DNA of 11,891 nt from Saccoglossus kowalevskii (Eukaryota; Hemichordata; Enteropneusta; Harrimaniidae). Made by a program: the position numbers and the translations under genes. The stretch lies in the NCBI RefSeq assembly GCF_000003605.2, contig NW_003143795.1:555623-567513 (forward strand), in the 5' to 3' direction. Every line of letters begins with the position of its first letter. The stretch's first letter is position 1. Shown here piece by piece: positions 1 through 9,203 of the stretch. The notes beneath the pieces are model-generated. The model did not search any database. It saw nothing but the letters and a program-made list of their open reading frames with translations, and was not told the DNA's origin.

Positions 1-682
1 AGCTTTGAAAGCCTGACACATCTACATTGTAACTTGTGAAGAGTTTTAGCGTTCACTAATTCTATGTAAACCTATATACATGTAGTTGTTTTATTTCTAC
101 TTCCAACTATAGCTTGTGTCAAAAAACACAACAGTTTTGTCGTCATAAACTTTTCAGAAATTTGTTCTTTTCTAATCTTTCTATGTTTTATTTCTGTTAG
201 CACTTTGTGAATCTGAATGAATTCAATATTTTTACAAAATATGACCATATTTAATATGATTTCAATTAATTACAAAATATTTGTTGGATCCAGGCTGACT
301 AATATACTCATATGATGTAAATTAATTTTATGGAAAAATTAACAATAGCAGATATTCACAAAACTACAACATATTGCACATACGGACACCATAATTAGCT
401 ATACCATGGTTAGGACAGCTTTAACACTTCCTTAAATTGGAACTCTTGATCCTAAATGAGGAAGGAATTATTCATGTGACAGGAAATTATTAAAGTGGAG
501 TCTGTTACATAACAATTATTGGGAGTCGAACACTCAACACAATACGGTTCATAATAACACAATGCATGCAAATTAGAAGGTATTTAGATTTTATTATATA
601 ATGACTAAAAATTGAATAATGGTTCAGGTTTTCATCACTTATGTGTCTGAGTAATGCCGGATAGCATTTCATGGGGATTTGG

Positions 683-720
683 GCAGGATTACATAATCAT
701 TGAACATCAAATAATCCTGC
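683..720. repeat. Inverted repeat GCAGGATTA / TAATCCTGC
   Basis: Two perfectly complementary 9-base arms (683-691 and 712-720) enclose a 20-base spacer. The spacer is AT-rich with no obvious motif. It may be a chance palindrome or the remnant of a short foldback element. No target duplication was seen around it. Confidence 0.55.
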
Positions 721-811
721 AAGCTTATAACGCTCACTACAAAGGTGCCAATAATGCATATAAATGGACAGGAGTTTTAGCATTATGACAGTTGATAATG
801 AATTGTTGCAT

Positions 812-834
812 AATGAATGAATGAACGAACGAAC
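812..834. repeat. Tetranucleotide microsatellite (GAAT)n(GAAC)n
   Basis: A short compound microsatellite, with three AATG-type units followed by three GAAC-type units. The change from T to C in the last units suggests a point mutation that then spread by slippage. Confidence 0.75.
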
Positions 835-1369
835 ACATCTTAAGTGATGCCGCAAACTTCCATAAGTATCCAATTAATATCTAACATGAGAATATGTGAC
901 TTTTACTCATTAACCATTAACGATCAATGCATGAATTCAATGAAATGAAAGTGCACTGAAAAATACACTAGAAATCATCTATGACTTTCAACATGCGACT
1001 GAACAAGAACAATTATTGAGGGGAGGGGGGGTAACACTACAATCAGTGTTGATTAGAAAAAGAAATGGCAATATTCTTGATTTTCTAATGAGGCATTAGT
1101 GTGTTTATAATGATATATCTGAAGTTTTTTTTAAACCACCTTAGATAAAATGTCCGATAACATCACTTGAAAACAGGTAGGGTAGATTTGGAGTTTTTAT
1201 TTTATTTTTGCTTCAGACAAGTCAATTAAATTCAAGCTCTTTGAAATCTTGAAATCACAAATTGTTTTCATACTATTAGCCATAAAATGTTCAGGGTAGG
1301 AAATCTATTGAACCACATTTTTTTCACTTGGTCTCAAGTACATTGACCATGTTTAAACTGTTAGAAGTG

Positions 1370-1390
1370 CACAGTCCCTCAAGGACTGTG
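1370..1390. repeat. Perfect 8-bp stem, 5-nt loop hairpin
   Basis: CACAGTCC (1370-1377) and GGACTGTG (1383-1390) are exact reverse complements around the loop CTCAA. It is compact enough to form a cruciform or an RNA hairpin. There is no U-run or gene end next to it that would make it a terminator or histone-type 3' end. Confidence 0.6.
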
Positions 1391-1426
1391 ACATGACCAA
1401 ACATTGTATTGAATGTTTACCTTGCT

Positions 1427-1611
1427 TATTTTGACCACAGACACACATTTGTTATTTATGCAGTAGCATGTACTACGTACATGTACTATGAAACAAATGG
1501 TCTACTTTATTTGCTCTATTAAAAGTGCATGTTTAACAGAAGCATAATAGACCAAAAATCATATTTGTTCTATCCTGAATCATTTTTTTATTACGTATTT
1601 TGACCACAGAC
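1427..1611 (+). repeat. 16-base direct repeat pair TATTTTGACCACAGAC
   Basis: The same 16-base word occurs at 1427-1442 and again at 1596-1611, about 170 bases apart in the same orientation. The sequence between the copies contains palindromic words such as CATGTAC..GTACATG near 1464-1480. This could be an old local duplication. The flanks diverge quickly, so no longer unit can be defined. Confidence 0.5.
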
Positions 1612-3024
1612 CAATCTTCATTTTTACATAAACATATTCACTACTAGAGCAATACTGTATTGGTTTTTCATGTAGCACAGATGTTAAAACATACATTTTA
1701 GCTAGAATGTGTCTCTACCATTAAAGAAACCATGGCAAATTCTACTGAATATGTTTTCAACAGAAGATTGTGGGCATTCACAAGGTTAACAAAACCAAAA
1801 TGGTCACCGCCCTAATAAAAACAAATCAGTCAAAATATCTGGTTTCTTGTCCACCAAAAACAAGAAAAAAAATTCAGTAAAGAATATAAATAGTAATATT
1901 TTTACCACCAGAAAAGTTGATAGTTAAATTTACAAATGCAAATTTCACAAACCATGACTCACTGTCTAAAAAACTACCCAGCACAGTAAAATATCAACTA
2001 CCACAAAATATTGCTTCTCAAATTTCTCCGCGGTTTCAGAGATTGTTGCAAAAACATACATTCACTGGAATATTGACAGATCAACATGAAATGACCCAGC
2101 AGAAAAAAAATTAATCTCAATTCTATCAATTGAGAACAAAACTGCTTTCTATATTTTAATAAATGAAATGTTCAATTTCTAATCACTGATTGCAGTATTG
2201 AGACTAACTTTAATTTTTAGATTAAAAAAATTAACAGTCGTCTTCAGGAAATAAGTTAGACCATCATCTCTACACAATCATTTTCAACACTGTGGGTCAA
2301 CCTCTTATTTTCAAATCTTTTGTTGGAAGACAGGAAAGAGGTGAGTCAGTCTCATCATGCATGAATGTCGTTTCCATGGTAACATCTTAAGAATGGTCCT
2401 AAGCTTTTGTGCATCCCTATTATCAGAACTAAGTAAAATGCTATTGACATTCAAGGCCAATATTGCTGTAGTAATGACATTCAAAATGGACTGAATGGCA
2501 GGGATGTTACATAACATGTCTAGTTTATCTTTCAAGGACGTCATACCATACATGGTCATCATGAGACCTTTTCCCACAATGCACTACAGTATTTCTATGG
2601 CTTCAATATGGTAGCAGTAACTGCATTTATTTCCACCCTGACACAAAAATTATTCTTTAAAATTTGAGAAAAATAAAAACGTTTCTATCATACTCCCTTA
2701 TTAAATTTATTTGTGATTGTATATTTCTGTGGAGTAAATCAAAGATTAACAAGAAAAAAAAACATTTATAGGTTGTAATCGGTAATGGTAAATAAATCAT
2801 ACAGACCAATGACTCTCTTGAGACAAAAAGATCAAAGTGAAAAGAAAAAAAACACATCTTACTAATCAGAAATTATTAGGACAAGTTCATTGCAGAAGAA
2901 ATAACACTTAGTTTTAATTTTCATGACACATTTATGACCGAACTTTGTATTAAACTATCGCGTGATTAAGTTGAAAAAGTACATAGTAGTAGTAATAATC
3001 TTTACTGAAACCATTCTCAATGTG

Positions 3025-3231
3025 CTAGGTAAGTATGCATTTAATGAATAGAAGTAAAGAAATATTATTCAGTATATATATTTTATTTACATTTTCTGAG
3101 TAACAGTATAGGAGAGTTGAGCTAGGATGGTATGACCCGCTAGGACATGTTTGTGTGTGGGCAACCTTTGCTATCAGGATAATGACCAGCAGGGCATTGA
3201 CCAAAGATGTCCTCTTACTCAGTGAATGCAT
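3025..3231 (-). other. Weak candidate exon: signal-peptide-like ORF
   Basis: The minus-strand reading frame begins at an ATG (complement of 3229-3231). Its first 27 residues look like a secretion signal: a basic start (MHSLSKR), a hydrophobic core (LVNALLVIILIAKVA) and a small-residue cleavage region ending in AHTQ. A Cys, Pro and Ser-rich piece follows (TCPSGSYHPSS). This half is visibly richer in G and C than its surroundings. The second half turns AT-rich and hydrophobic and is probably intron read-through. No strong splice donor, polyadenylation site or family match is seen, so it may equally be a chance ORF. Confidence 0.2.
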
Positions 3232-3424
3232 ACATTAATCTCAGCAATGCATTCTGGAATACTATACATCATTCCTAACCTTGGTGGGTAGCATCCTTGA
3301 AACTAAAACTACACAAATACAATTAGGCCCAGCCAGTGAAGGAGACATGGGTCAGACCTTATTTCCGGTGAAGGATGGATTAAATAAGGAATGGGAAAGC
3401 TGTTATTTGTGTTTTGCTACTCAC

Positions 3425-3466
3425 TAATTGAGGGAAACGAGTATTTAAAGCCAAATTCCACACATA
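3425..3466 (-). other. Weak candidate small exon (42 nt)
   Basis: On the minus strand a pyrimidine-rich tract ending in TTACCAG stands directly before position 3466, like a good splice acceptor. GTGAGT starts at 3424, like a splice donor. The 42 bases between are open in two of three frames. In the phase left by the upstream candidate exon at 7927-8007 they would read about 13 codons with no stop. It could be a small later exon of the same minus-strand gene, but pairs of splice-like words at this spacing also arise by chance. Confidence 0.18.
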
Positions 3467-3871
3467 CTGGTAATAATTGAAAAGACAGAATTTACAATAA
3501 TTCAGTTTAAAAATAACACTGCAAATTTTTACTGATTATATTCTAATAGTATAGGTACTATCAACACAACAGGAAAAATAATTATATAGTGTTTTATTCT
3601 ATAATGCAAAATGTTAAATCCAGGAAAAAAATCTTTTATAATATTTCAACGCGATTTTATCATTCATTGAAGTAAATTGCCTTTATAAATGTACATGATT
3701 TCATTTTTTTTTTTGGCCACACACAGTTTTAGAAATCTGTCCAACAGGATGGATACCAATAAAGCTTTTGTCATTTTGATTCTTTTTAAAACTAGCCATG
3801 TCAAAACATGTATACCATGTTCAGACTGGATGTACATACAAACTGATAGAAATTCATAATATAGTAGTAGG

Positions 3872-4171
3872 CAGGGGTCGAAATACCCTTGTGCACACTG
3901 CACTATGCACATAGATCATTACCTAGTGCTAGTAAACTCAAAATATAATGTGCACACTGTGCATGTAGAAATTTAACACATTTTCACTAAGCCTAAATTA
4001 AGTTCAACCAATATTGTAAGACAACTAAAAAAAAGCAAATTCTTTCATGATTGCATCAATCGATAACCCGTAAATGCTATTAAAACTTTAAAACAATAAG
4101 TTAGTGCAGGTAAATTTCAACTTCAACATGCACACTGTGCATGCAGGGAAAAAATTCTATTTCAATCCCTG
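3872..4171 (+). mobile_element. hAT-like non-autonomous element (MITE), copy 1
   Basis: A 300-base element with no coding capacity. It starts CAGGGGTCGAAATA and ends TATTTCAATCCCTG, so its ends are imperfect inverted repeats. It is bounded on both sides by AGTAGG (3866-3871 and 4172-4177), a plausible 6-base target-site duplication. Subterminal palindromic words of the type GCACACTGTGCATG lie near both ends. A second copy lies at 6163-6433 in the same orientation. CAGGG-type ends suggest the hAT superfamily, which usually makes 8-base duplications but has groups with 5-6. Compared with copy 2, this copy has about 40 extra bases just inside its left end. Assignment to hAT is inference; the repeat itself is seen directly. 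Confidence 0.85.
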
Positions 4172-4549
4172 AGTAGGGCATGTTTTTTCTCATCCCCACA
4201 ATGATATTCTTGTATTATTTGCTTCACTATTTTTTGGTCTACATTCAATTGATGGCAATACCAAAAAGACTATTCTCCAGTGTGTTTGGATTATAAGGTG
4301 CGGGCATTGATGACTATGAAATCAATATTCCATTCAGGCAACTTCATACATTGAGACTATACATTTGGGAAAATACACAATGTCACAATATTAGAATTAT
4401 CACACATCAAATCGCTTACATCGTCTATGTCAGTTGATTAACACTCTCAGGTCAACAATTATTTTTAGTTCTTAGATTCTGGTTTCTGTCAAAATATTGT
4501 TGAAATCAAATGGAAATGAATCACATTTTATCCCTAAGGGCATTGGTAT

Positions 4550-4572
4550 GGCCATTTCCTTTAGTAATGGCC
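4550..4572. repeat. Short hairpin GGCCATT / AATGGCC
   Basis: Perfect 7-base arms (4550-4556 and 4566-4572) flank a 9-base loop. It lies in a slightly more GC-rich patch (4540-4620) with no ORF. Confidence 0.45.
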
Positions 4573-5709
4573 TCCAAAGTACATGTAGGAGGGGCTAACC
4601 TAAAGTAACCTAGCTTCCAAGGATGAACATGTCAGTCACTTCAAGTTATGCAAATTGGGTATGCAAATTAGACTCCATATATGGATTGCCCTAACCTGCA
4701 GTAACCATTAAAATGTTTTAAGAATGAGAAGACTATGTTTTATGACCACACCTGCTCAAACTCTATCAACTCGTAACTCATTTTATTGTTGATTTGATCA
4801 ATAAAATGTCATCAAATTTATGAACAAGATCAACAGGAATCAATACAGTTGAAAAAAAAATGTTAATTTAGTATGAAAACAGCAATTTTATAAATAATAG
4901 CACTAGATTAATGTTTTTAAATATGCATTTAATTTTGTAGGAAAAAAAAGTGGATAAAATGTAGAATAAAAACTGAGAACCAAATTATAAAAGAAAAATT
5001 AGACGATGCATGATGTTATTAGAACATGTGATTTGATGTGACAAATTACAGCCATCACATAGCGATAGAATCAGACAAACGCTATGAGTGAGTAGGGCGA
5101 ATGCAGTATAGTTACCACTAAATGGCTGCTTATGCTAAATTAACCCTGTTCAAACAAAAATAGGGGGGCTCTTAAAAGCATACCATGTACCTAGAGAACA
5201 CACACAATGCAGACAATAAGTAGAGACACGTGCCACTGCAATTTACATTTAAATCAGTTTAAATTACTTTACGCACAGGACAGTAGCGATGGAAATCAGA
5301 AAATTGGAGTGAAAATACAAGATAACTAATAAATAAAATCTGGTTTTAAGTATTTTGGAAGACTGGGTGGGTGACTTTTGACCTGATTGTTGTATTGCTG
5401 TTGAGGTACTTCATTGTTGAGTATCTTTTGTGGCATAAACAATAGCAGTCAAAAAGATCCCAGGCTGTATTTCACACTATGAGAAACTTGTTTATTTCCT
5501 GATACTCAACCAATGAAAATATACTGACAGTTCTATATAAAATTTTAATTTCAGTGTGTCTGAAAGTTTTTTATCATTTCTGTTTTTTATTTAATTATTT
5601 TGTTGTTTTGTGAAATTGCATTACGACAATCACAAATTGACAAGGATTTTACACTGAGGTGTTTCTGTTTTGGGGAAGCAAACTGCAAATCCTTGAATAT
5701 TTCTATGAA

Positions 5710-5761
5710 TTACTGGTACACTAAATTGACTTAAATTAGGATAGTCCCAAAATACCAGTAA
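5710..5761. repeat. Inverted repeat TTACTGGTA / TACCAGTAA
   Basis: Perfect 9-base arms (5710-5718 and 5753-5761) lie around a 34-base AT-rich centre. This could be a very short foldback element. The flanking bases do not show a clear target duplication. Confidence 0.5.
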
Positions 5762-5876
5762 ACTTAGAAGTTATAGTCTCAGTTAGCACAGTCACCAAAA
5801 CTGTACATACACTTTCTTTTATTACTGTTCTTTTGTTCACTAGTTTGTATTTATATACCTAAAACACAGTTGTAAC

Positions 5877-5901
5877 TATACCGGTATAATATATATATAT
5901 A
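5877..5901. repeat. Palindrome TATACCGGTATA plus (TA)n tract
   Basis: A perfect 12-base palindrome (5877-5888) runs directly into an alternating TA tract to about 5901. Such tracts are prone to cruciform formation and to length change. Confidence 0.7.
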
Positions 5902-6162
5902 AATAGTGGCTTTTAGCAGATCTTCAAAAACTGGTCGCTATCAATCATTTTGTGTGAGCTCCAACTATGCACGTGTCTAGTTATGAAGACAGTGTTGCAC
6001 AAAAGTAATATTTTTGCAAATTCAAGCATAATTTTGTAGTATAAAAATCTAGTGATTTGCAATGAGTAAATGACATCTACGCATTTATTTTAGCAAGTCT
6101 CATTTTTTTTCTGCTTATAAGATTAAAAGCTATGTAACAGCACGACATTCTGTGACACTGAT

Positions 6163-6433
6163 CAGGGGTTGAAATAGCTAGTGCAAGTAAACTCAAAATA
6201 TAATGTGCACGCTGTGCATGTAGAAATTAACACAACATTTTCCCATTATATTCACTTAGCCTAAATTAAGACAACTCAAAAAAGCTAATTCTTTCGTGAT
6301 CGAATCGATCGAGAACCCGTAAATTTTATTTAAACTTAAAAAGTGGTGCATTTCACAACAAGTTAGTGCAGGTAAATTTCAAATTCAACATGCACACTAT
6401 GCATGCAGGGAAAAAATTCTATTTCAATCCCTG
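6163..6433 (+). mobile_element. hAT-like non-autonomous element (MITE), copy 2
   Basis: This is the second copy of the element at 3872-4171, in the same orientation, 271 bases long and without coding capacity. It begins CAGGGGTTGAAATA and ends TATTTCAATCCCTG, a near-perfect inverted terminal repeat of about 13 bases. CTGAT stands immediately outside both ends (6158-6162 and 6434-6438), a plausible 5-base target-site duplication. Shared internal blocks with copy 1 include AGTAAACTCAAAATATAATG, AGCCTAAATTAAG, AACCCGTAAAT and GTTAGTGCAGGTAAATTTCAA. It lacks the extra segment near the left end of copy 1 but carries a small insertion near 6338-6358. The two copies have diverged by many substitutions and indels, so neither insertion is recent. 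Confidence 0.87.
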
Positions 6434-6714
6434 CTGATCAAAGATAAAGGGTGAATGCCCCTTGCAAAGGTGAGACAACAATGACAACCAGTGATCACAA
6501 ACAACTGTCACCACTACAGTGTATGACGTAGTTTATCCATAGATCCTATGGTTTATCATGACAATAGTGACACTACATGTAACGGCCATGGCACTAAGCC
6601 AAATCCGGACAATTGCAATGTGTTACCTTGCCAGGTCATTTTCCCTCACAGCAGGCGTGGTCAACACAACCTAGAACATGTAAATTCAGACATGGCTGCA
6701 GTTTGGTCGAATCA

Positions 6715-6773
6715 TGGAGCTAAAATAAGACCATGGTCCATGGTCGAATATCATTTTTGGAATTTTAGCTCCA
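6715..6773. repeat. Hairpin with 12-bp arms and CCATGG-rich centre
   Basis: TGGAGCTAAAAT (6715-6726) and ATTTTAGCTCCA (6762-6773) are exact reverse complements. Inside lies ACCATGGTCCATGGT (6730-6744), itself a palindrome around its middle base. The words GAATCA or GAATA appear beside several of these arms. The layout suggests a foldback remnant rather than a gene. Confidence 0.65.
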
Positions 6774-7463
6774 CGAATCACACTATACGTAACAACTCTA
6801 CACATACATGAGCAGATGAATAGGAAATTTCGAGCACTACTATCAGTACAAAGTTTTGCATTTGGGCAGGACAAAGGTCTTCATAATTTGAAGGCCCAAA
6901 ATGAAGTAAAACAATTTACAGTGTAAATGTCAAGAGGAATTTCAGACTGCAATCTTTACATCCTGCCCAGCAGCTTTAAGAAGACTCCATTTGATGAAAT
7001 TTTAACTGTAAACATGCATTATTTCATTAAAGTACACAAAACATTGGCAAAAAAAAAAAAGATGAATTATGTGAATGTGAATTATATTTTTGCCTTCACC
7101 AAAAAAAAACAACGATTAATAGGATATTTTACTTTCTACACAAACAGATTGTAAAGCACAATACACTTATTTGAAAAAAATCCATAATGCTATATAAAAA
7201 TAATTGATTGAAGTCATTTTTTTAGGTTTTTTTCCAATGCAATGTCTTTTTACATTTGCATCAAACATTTCTGTTTGGGTATGAAACTGTCGGGTAGCTT
7301 TAGAGGGTTAGAAATATGAATATCATGTAATAGCCTTCAGTTGATAAAATTATGAAGATAAGGATATCAGTGGTGAACAGTCCCCAAGGAAACAAGCAAG
7401 CTGTACTGCACAACTAGACAAATTCTAATTAACAGTTCATTGTACTGGACTTCATTCAATATG

Positions 7464-7529
7464 CTAATTATGTATATGCAAATGACTCTTAGACACAATG
7501 TGTTGTCATTTGCCCCTTTGTCTAATTAG
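7464..7529. repeat. Nested inverted repeat containing a POU octamer
   Basis: The inner arms GCAAATGAC (7478-7486) and GTCATTTGC (7505-7513) are exact reverse complements. The outer arms CTAATTA (7464-7470) and TAATTAG (7523-7529) also pair. The centre contains ACACAATGTGT, again self-complementary. The left inner arm overlaps the octamer ATGCAAAT at 7476-7483. It could be a short foldback element; a regulatory role is only speculation. Confidence 0.55.
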
Positions 7530-7778
7530 TAAGGTCATTTTTTTTAACATGCTGGGAAGAAAATGAGTCATGCATCCTCTGACTGACTGCAGTTTTCAGT
7601 CAAACCTCAGACACAACTATAGTTTTCAGTCCAAAATACCACCCCCATGTTAGAAAGACAGAATAAATCAGAAATAATTTACATCGGAAGAATTGTAATG
7701 TAACAGCTTAAATTTACCAAGGCTGTGAATTTTGTTATCAGTTAAAATCACTGGAATACTACTAGTACTTTAGTTTGG

Positions 7779-7793
7779 AAGTCACAGTGACTT
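7779..7793. repeat. 15-base palindrome AAGTCACAGTGACTT
   Basis: A perfect dyad of two 7-base arms around a central A. It resembles a dimeric transcription-factor site in form, but no specific factor can be named with confidence. Confidence 0.45.
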
Positions 7794-7926
7794 TAATCTT
7801 CGCAAATGTCACTATGAATGAGATTTCAGGTTGTGTTGCTTTTTGCAAATTCATTGACAACATAAAGAAATTAATTTATAGTATGTTAATAGGTTAGTAT
7901 TATATGTGTATAGGAGTAATGGCTAC

Positions 7927-8007
7927 CTTGTTTCTCTTTAACGAAACCATTGACATGATCACTGTAACCATTTCTTTCAAGTATAGTTTCTGATTCTTGG
8001 GGCAGAT
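7927..8007 (-). CDS. Candidate coding exon 2 of minus-strand gene (unknown protein)
   Basis: This 81-base minus-strand segment has no stop in its frame and reads as a polar, acidic peptide beginning LPQESETILERNGYSDHVN. Directly before it on the minus strand is a splice-acceptor-like stretch: a CTAAC branch-like word near 8029-8035, a T-rich tract, then AAG ending at 8008. After it is AAG followed by GTAGCC, a donor that matches consensus only at its first bases. A stop codon lies in the same frame just inside the putative intron, which supports a real boundary there. The phase fits the candidate exon at 9204-9237 exactly: one base is left over upstream and two are supplied here, making an Asp codon. 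It ends in phase 1 as well. I do not recognise the protein, and the exact acceptor could be 12 bases further in without changing frame. Confidence 0.42.
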
Positions 8008-9203
8008 CTTAAATACAAAACACATGCAAAGTTAGAAAATAGTCACCAGGAACAAAAGCAATAATTTTTTTTAGAATAGAATCTATAGAAACATGTAACA
8101 TAATTTATGAAACAGACCCAAAGTGGAGTGTATAATATTTATTCTTTGGCAAAGCAGAAGGCACACTTTTGACAAGACTTACAAACACGTTATCACCAAC
8201 CTTTTGAGTATGACAATAATCACAATATACACATTGATGTTTTCACAAAAATGTTAAAATTTGTCTTAAAATTTCATGAGCAGGATGTATATTCACTGTC
8301 AACGCTATAATTCATTTTATTGTATCTATGGGTGAATTATGAGGGGGGAATGGATGCTGATCAAAGCATATATTATACTTCATTAATTTTTAGCTAATTC
8401 TCATGTTTATCATTAATATATATATACATATTACATTCAACAGACTTCATCAAAAATTCAGCGAGAAGTGTTCTATTTCGCATATTTTCTAAAAGCAATA
8501 GGAGGATATCCTGTCACTAAAAATTTATTAATATAATTTTTTTTAAATTATTAACAACTGTAAGTAGTATCTAAAGATTTCGCAAAATTCATACCATTTT
8601 GTTGACTCGCACTACAAATAGAGAGAATTTAACACGCCTTTAAAAATTAACAAAAGACTGCATAGACAAAATGGAAGGGGGAAAAGATAGTTCAGGTCAA
8701 TTAACAAACAGTCTTTAACGTAAAGGTCATGCATCATTTGCATACAAATAAACTAAATAATAACTACAGAGCATAAATTGAATCATCTTCCCTATCAAAT
8801 TAATAAAAGAAACCTCATAAAGACCCAATGATGAAATGCATTCTGGGATCCAGAAGAATGGGTTGACTGACCAAGAAGTCTTTGACCTCTACAGCAATGC
8901 ATTGCATTTCAACTACCAGCAAAATAAACAACACATCAACCACATTACTAGCACAATTAAAACCATCAAACAAACCACAACATAACATAAAACTATAACA
9001 GATCTTAATATTCAATGCTGACTTTCCTTTCTAGTTTTAACTGTACATATCTTAATGATTTCATCTAATATTTGGTGATGAAACTCTGCCACTAGTGTAG
9101 GGCCTACAGTACACCATGCAGGGACATCATAAACATCAACTAAGGACAGTAAGGACAATGGCCTGGCTTAATAAGATCAAACAGTAAACTGGACATTTCT
9201 TAC
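8008..9203 (-). other. Putative intron between the candidate exons
   Basis: On the minus strand this runs from GTAAGA at 9203 to AAG at 8008, about 1.2 kb. It is AT-rich, with a TA tract near 8414-8428 and poly-T and poly-A runs. It contains a chance-like 66-codon minus ORF at 8815-9015. No transposon with clear ends was recognised in it. Its identity as an intron depends on both candidate exons being right. Confidence 0.38.

Larger units (their letters stand above)
1..1900. other. AT-rich non-coding stretch, no gene seen
   Basis: No ORF in this stretch has convincing protein features in either direction. It holds scattered poly-A and poly-T runs, a GAAT/GAAC microsatellite near 812-834, a G-run near 1020-1031, small inverted repeats at 683-720 and 1370-1390, and a 16-base direct repeat at 1427 and 1596. 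It is best read as intron or intergenic DNA of an animal genome. Divergent transposon remnants that cannot be recognised by eye may also be present. Confidence 0.6.
1901..3871. other. Non-coding stretch with only weak ORFs
   Basis: Several ORFs of 65-88 codons occur here on both strands (1917-2114 plus, 2311-2577 minus, 2657-2857 minus, 3025-3231 minus). None has a recognisable domain, and lengths like these are expected by chance in AT-rich DNA. Isolated splice-donor-like words occur on the plus strand at 2341 (AGAG then GTGAGT) and 3029 (CTAG then GTAAGT), without a credible exon before them. The most protein-like piece, at 3025-3231 minus, is listed separately. Confidence 0.5.
4178..6157. 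other. Non-coding stretch between the two MITE copies
   Basis: No ORF of note occurs. The stretch contains a small hairpin GGCCATT/AATGGCC (4550-4572), two POU-octamer words 13 bases apart (4648 and 4661), an inverted repeat at 5710-5761, a 12-base palindrome at 5877-5888 and a TA dinucleotide tract beside it. It probably represents intron or intergenic DNA. Confidence 0.55.
6439..7920. other. Non-coding stretch, hairpins only
   Basis: The plus ORF at 6548-6811 and the plus ORF at 6927-7154 have no recognisable domain and look like chance frames. The stretch contains a hairpin built around doubled CCATGG (6715-6773), a nested hairpin at 7464-7529 and a 15-base palindrome at 7779-7793. A minus-strand segment, 6629-6675, has a splice-like layout and is higher in GC. 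Its phase does not follow directly from the candidate exon at 7927-8007. Confidence 0.5.

Noticed and set aside
520-540. B-box-like word GTTCGACTC on the minus strand, hinting at a tRNA or SINE
   Set aside because: No A-box at the right distance and no cloverleaf could be folded by eye.
1014-1035. G-rich run resembling a G-quadruplex
   Set aside because: Only two adjacent G-runs are present; four separated runs are needed for a standard intramolecular quadruplex.
1917-2114. 65-codon plus-strand ORF with an acceptor-like CACCAG before it
   Set aside because: No recognisable domain, AT-driven codons, and a length expected by chance in this composition; a credible partner exon was not found.
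2311-2577. 88-codon minus-strand ORF
   Set aside because: It starts at a GTG, not an ATG, has no family resemblance, and an in-frame stop lies just upstream. No convincing splice sites flank it.
2657-2857. Hydrophobic 66-codon minus-strand ORF
   Set aside because: Its Phe/Leu/Ile richness comes from poly-T runs, typical of translated AT-rich non-coding DNA.
2341-3035. Consensus-like plus-strand splice donors at 2341 and 3029
   Set aside because: The preceding sequence has no credible open exon with an acceptor, so they are probably chance matches.
3664-3912. 82-codon minus-strand ORF
   Set aside because: It overlaps the left end of MITE copy 1 and a poly-T run, so it crosses an insertion boundary and is not a gene.
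5370-5460. Minus-strand Gln/Asn/Pro-rich short frame
   Set aside because: It is only about 40 codons between stops, and its phase does not connect to the candidate exons.
6548-6811. 87-codon plus-strand ORF rich in Asn and His
   Set aside because: It overlaps the CCATGG foldback and a minus-strand ORF, and shows no known domain.
6927-7154. 75-codon plus-strand ORF
   Set aside because: The second half is translated A-runs giving Lys tracts; no domain is seen.
8815-9015. 66-codon minus-strand ORF
   Set aside because: It lies in the putative intron, has no domain, and has no clear splice sites on either side.
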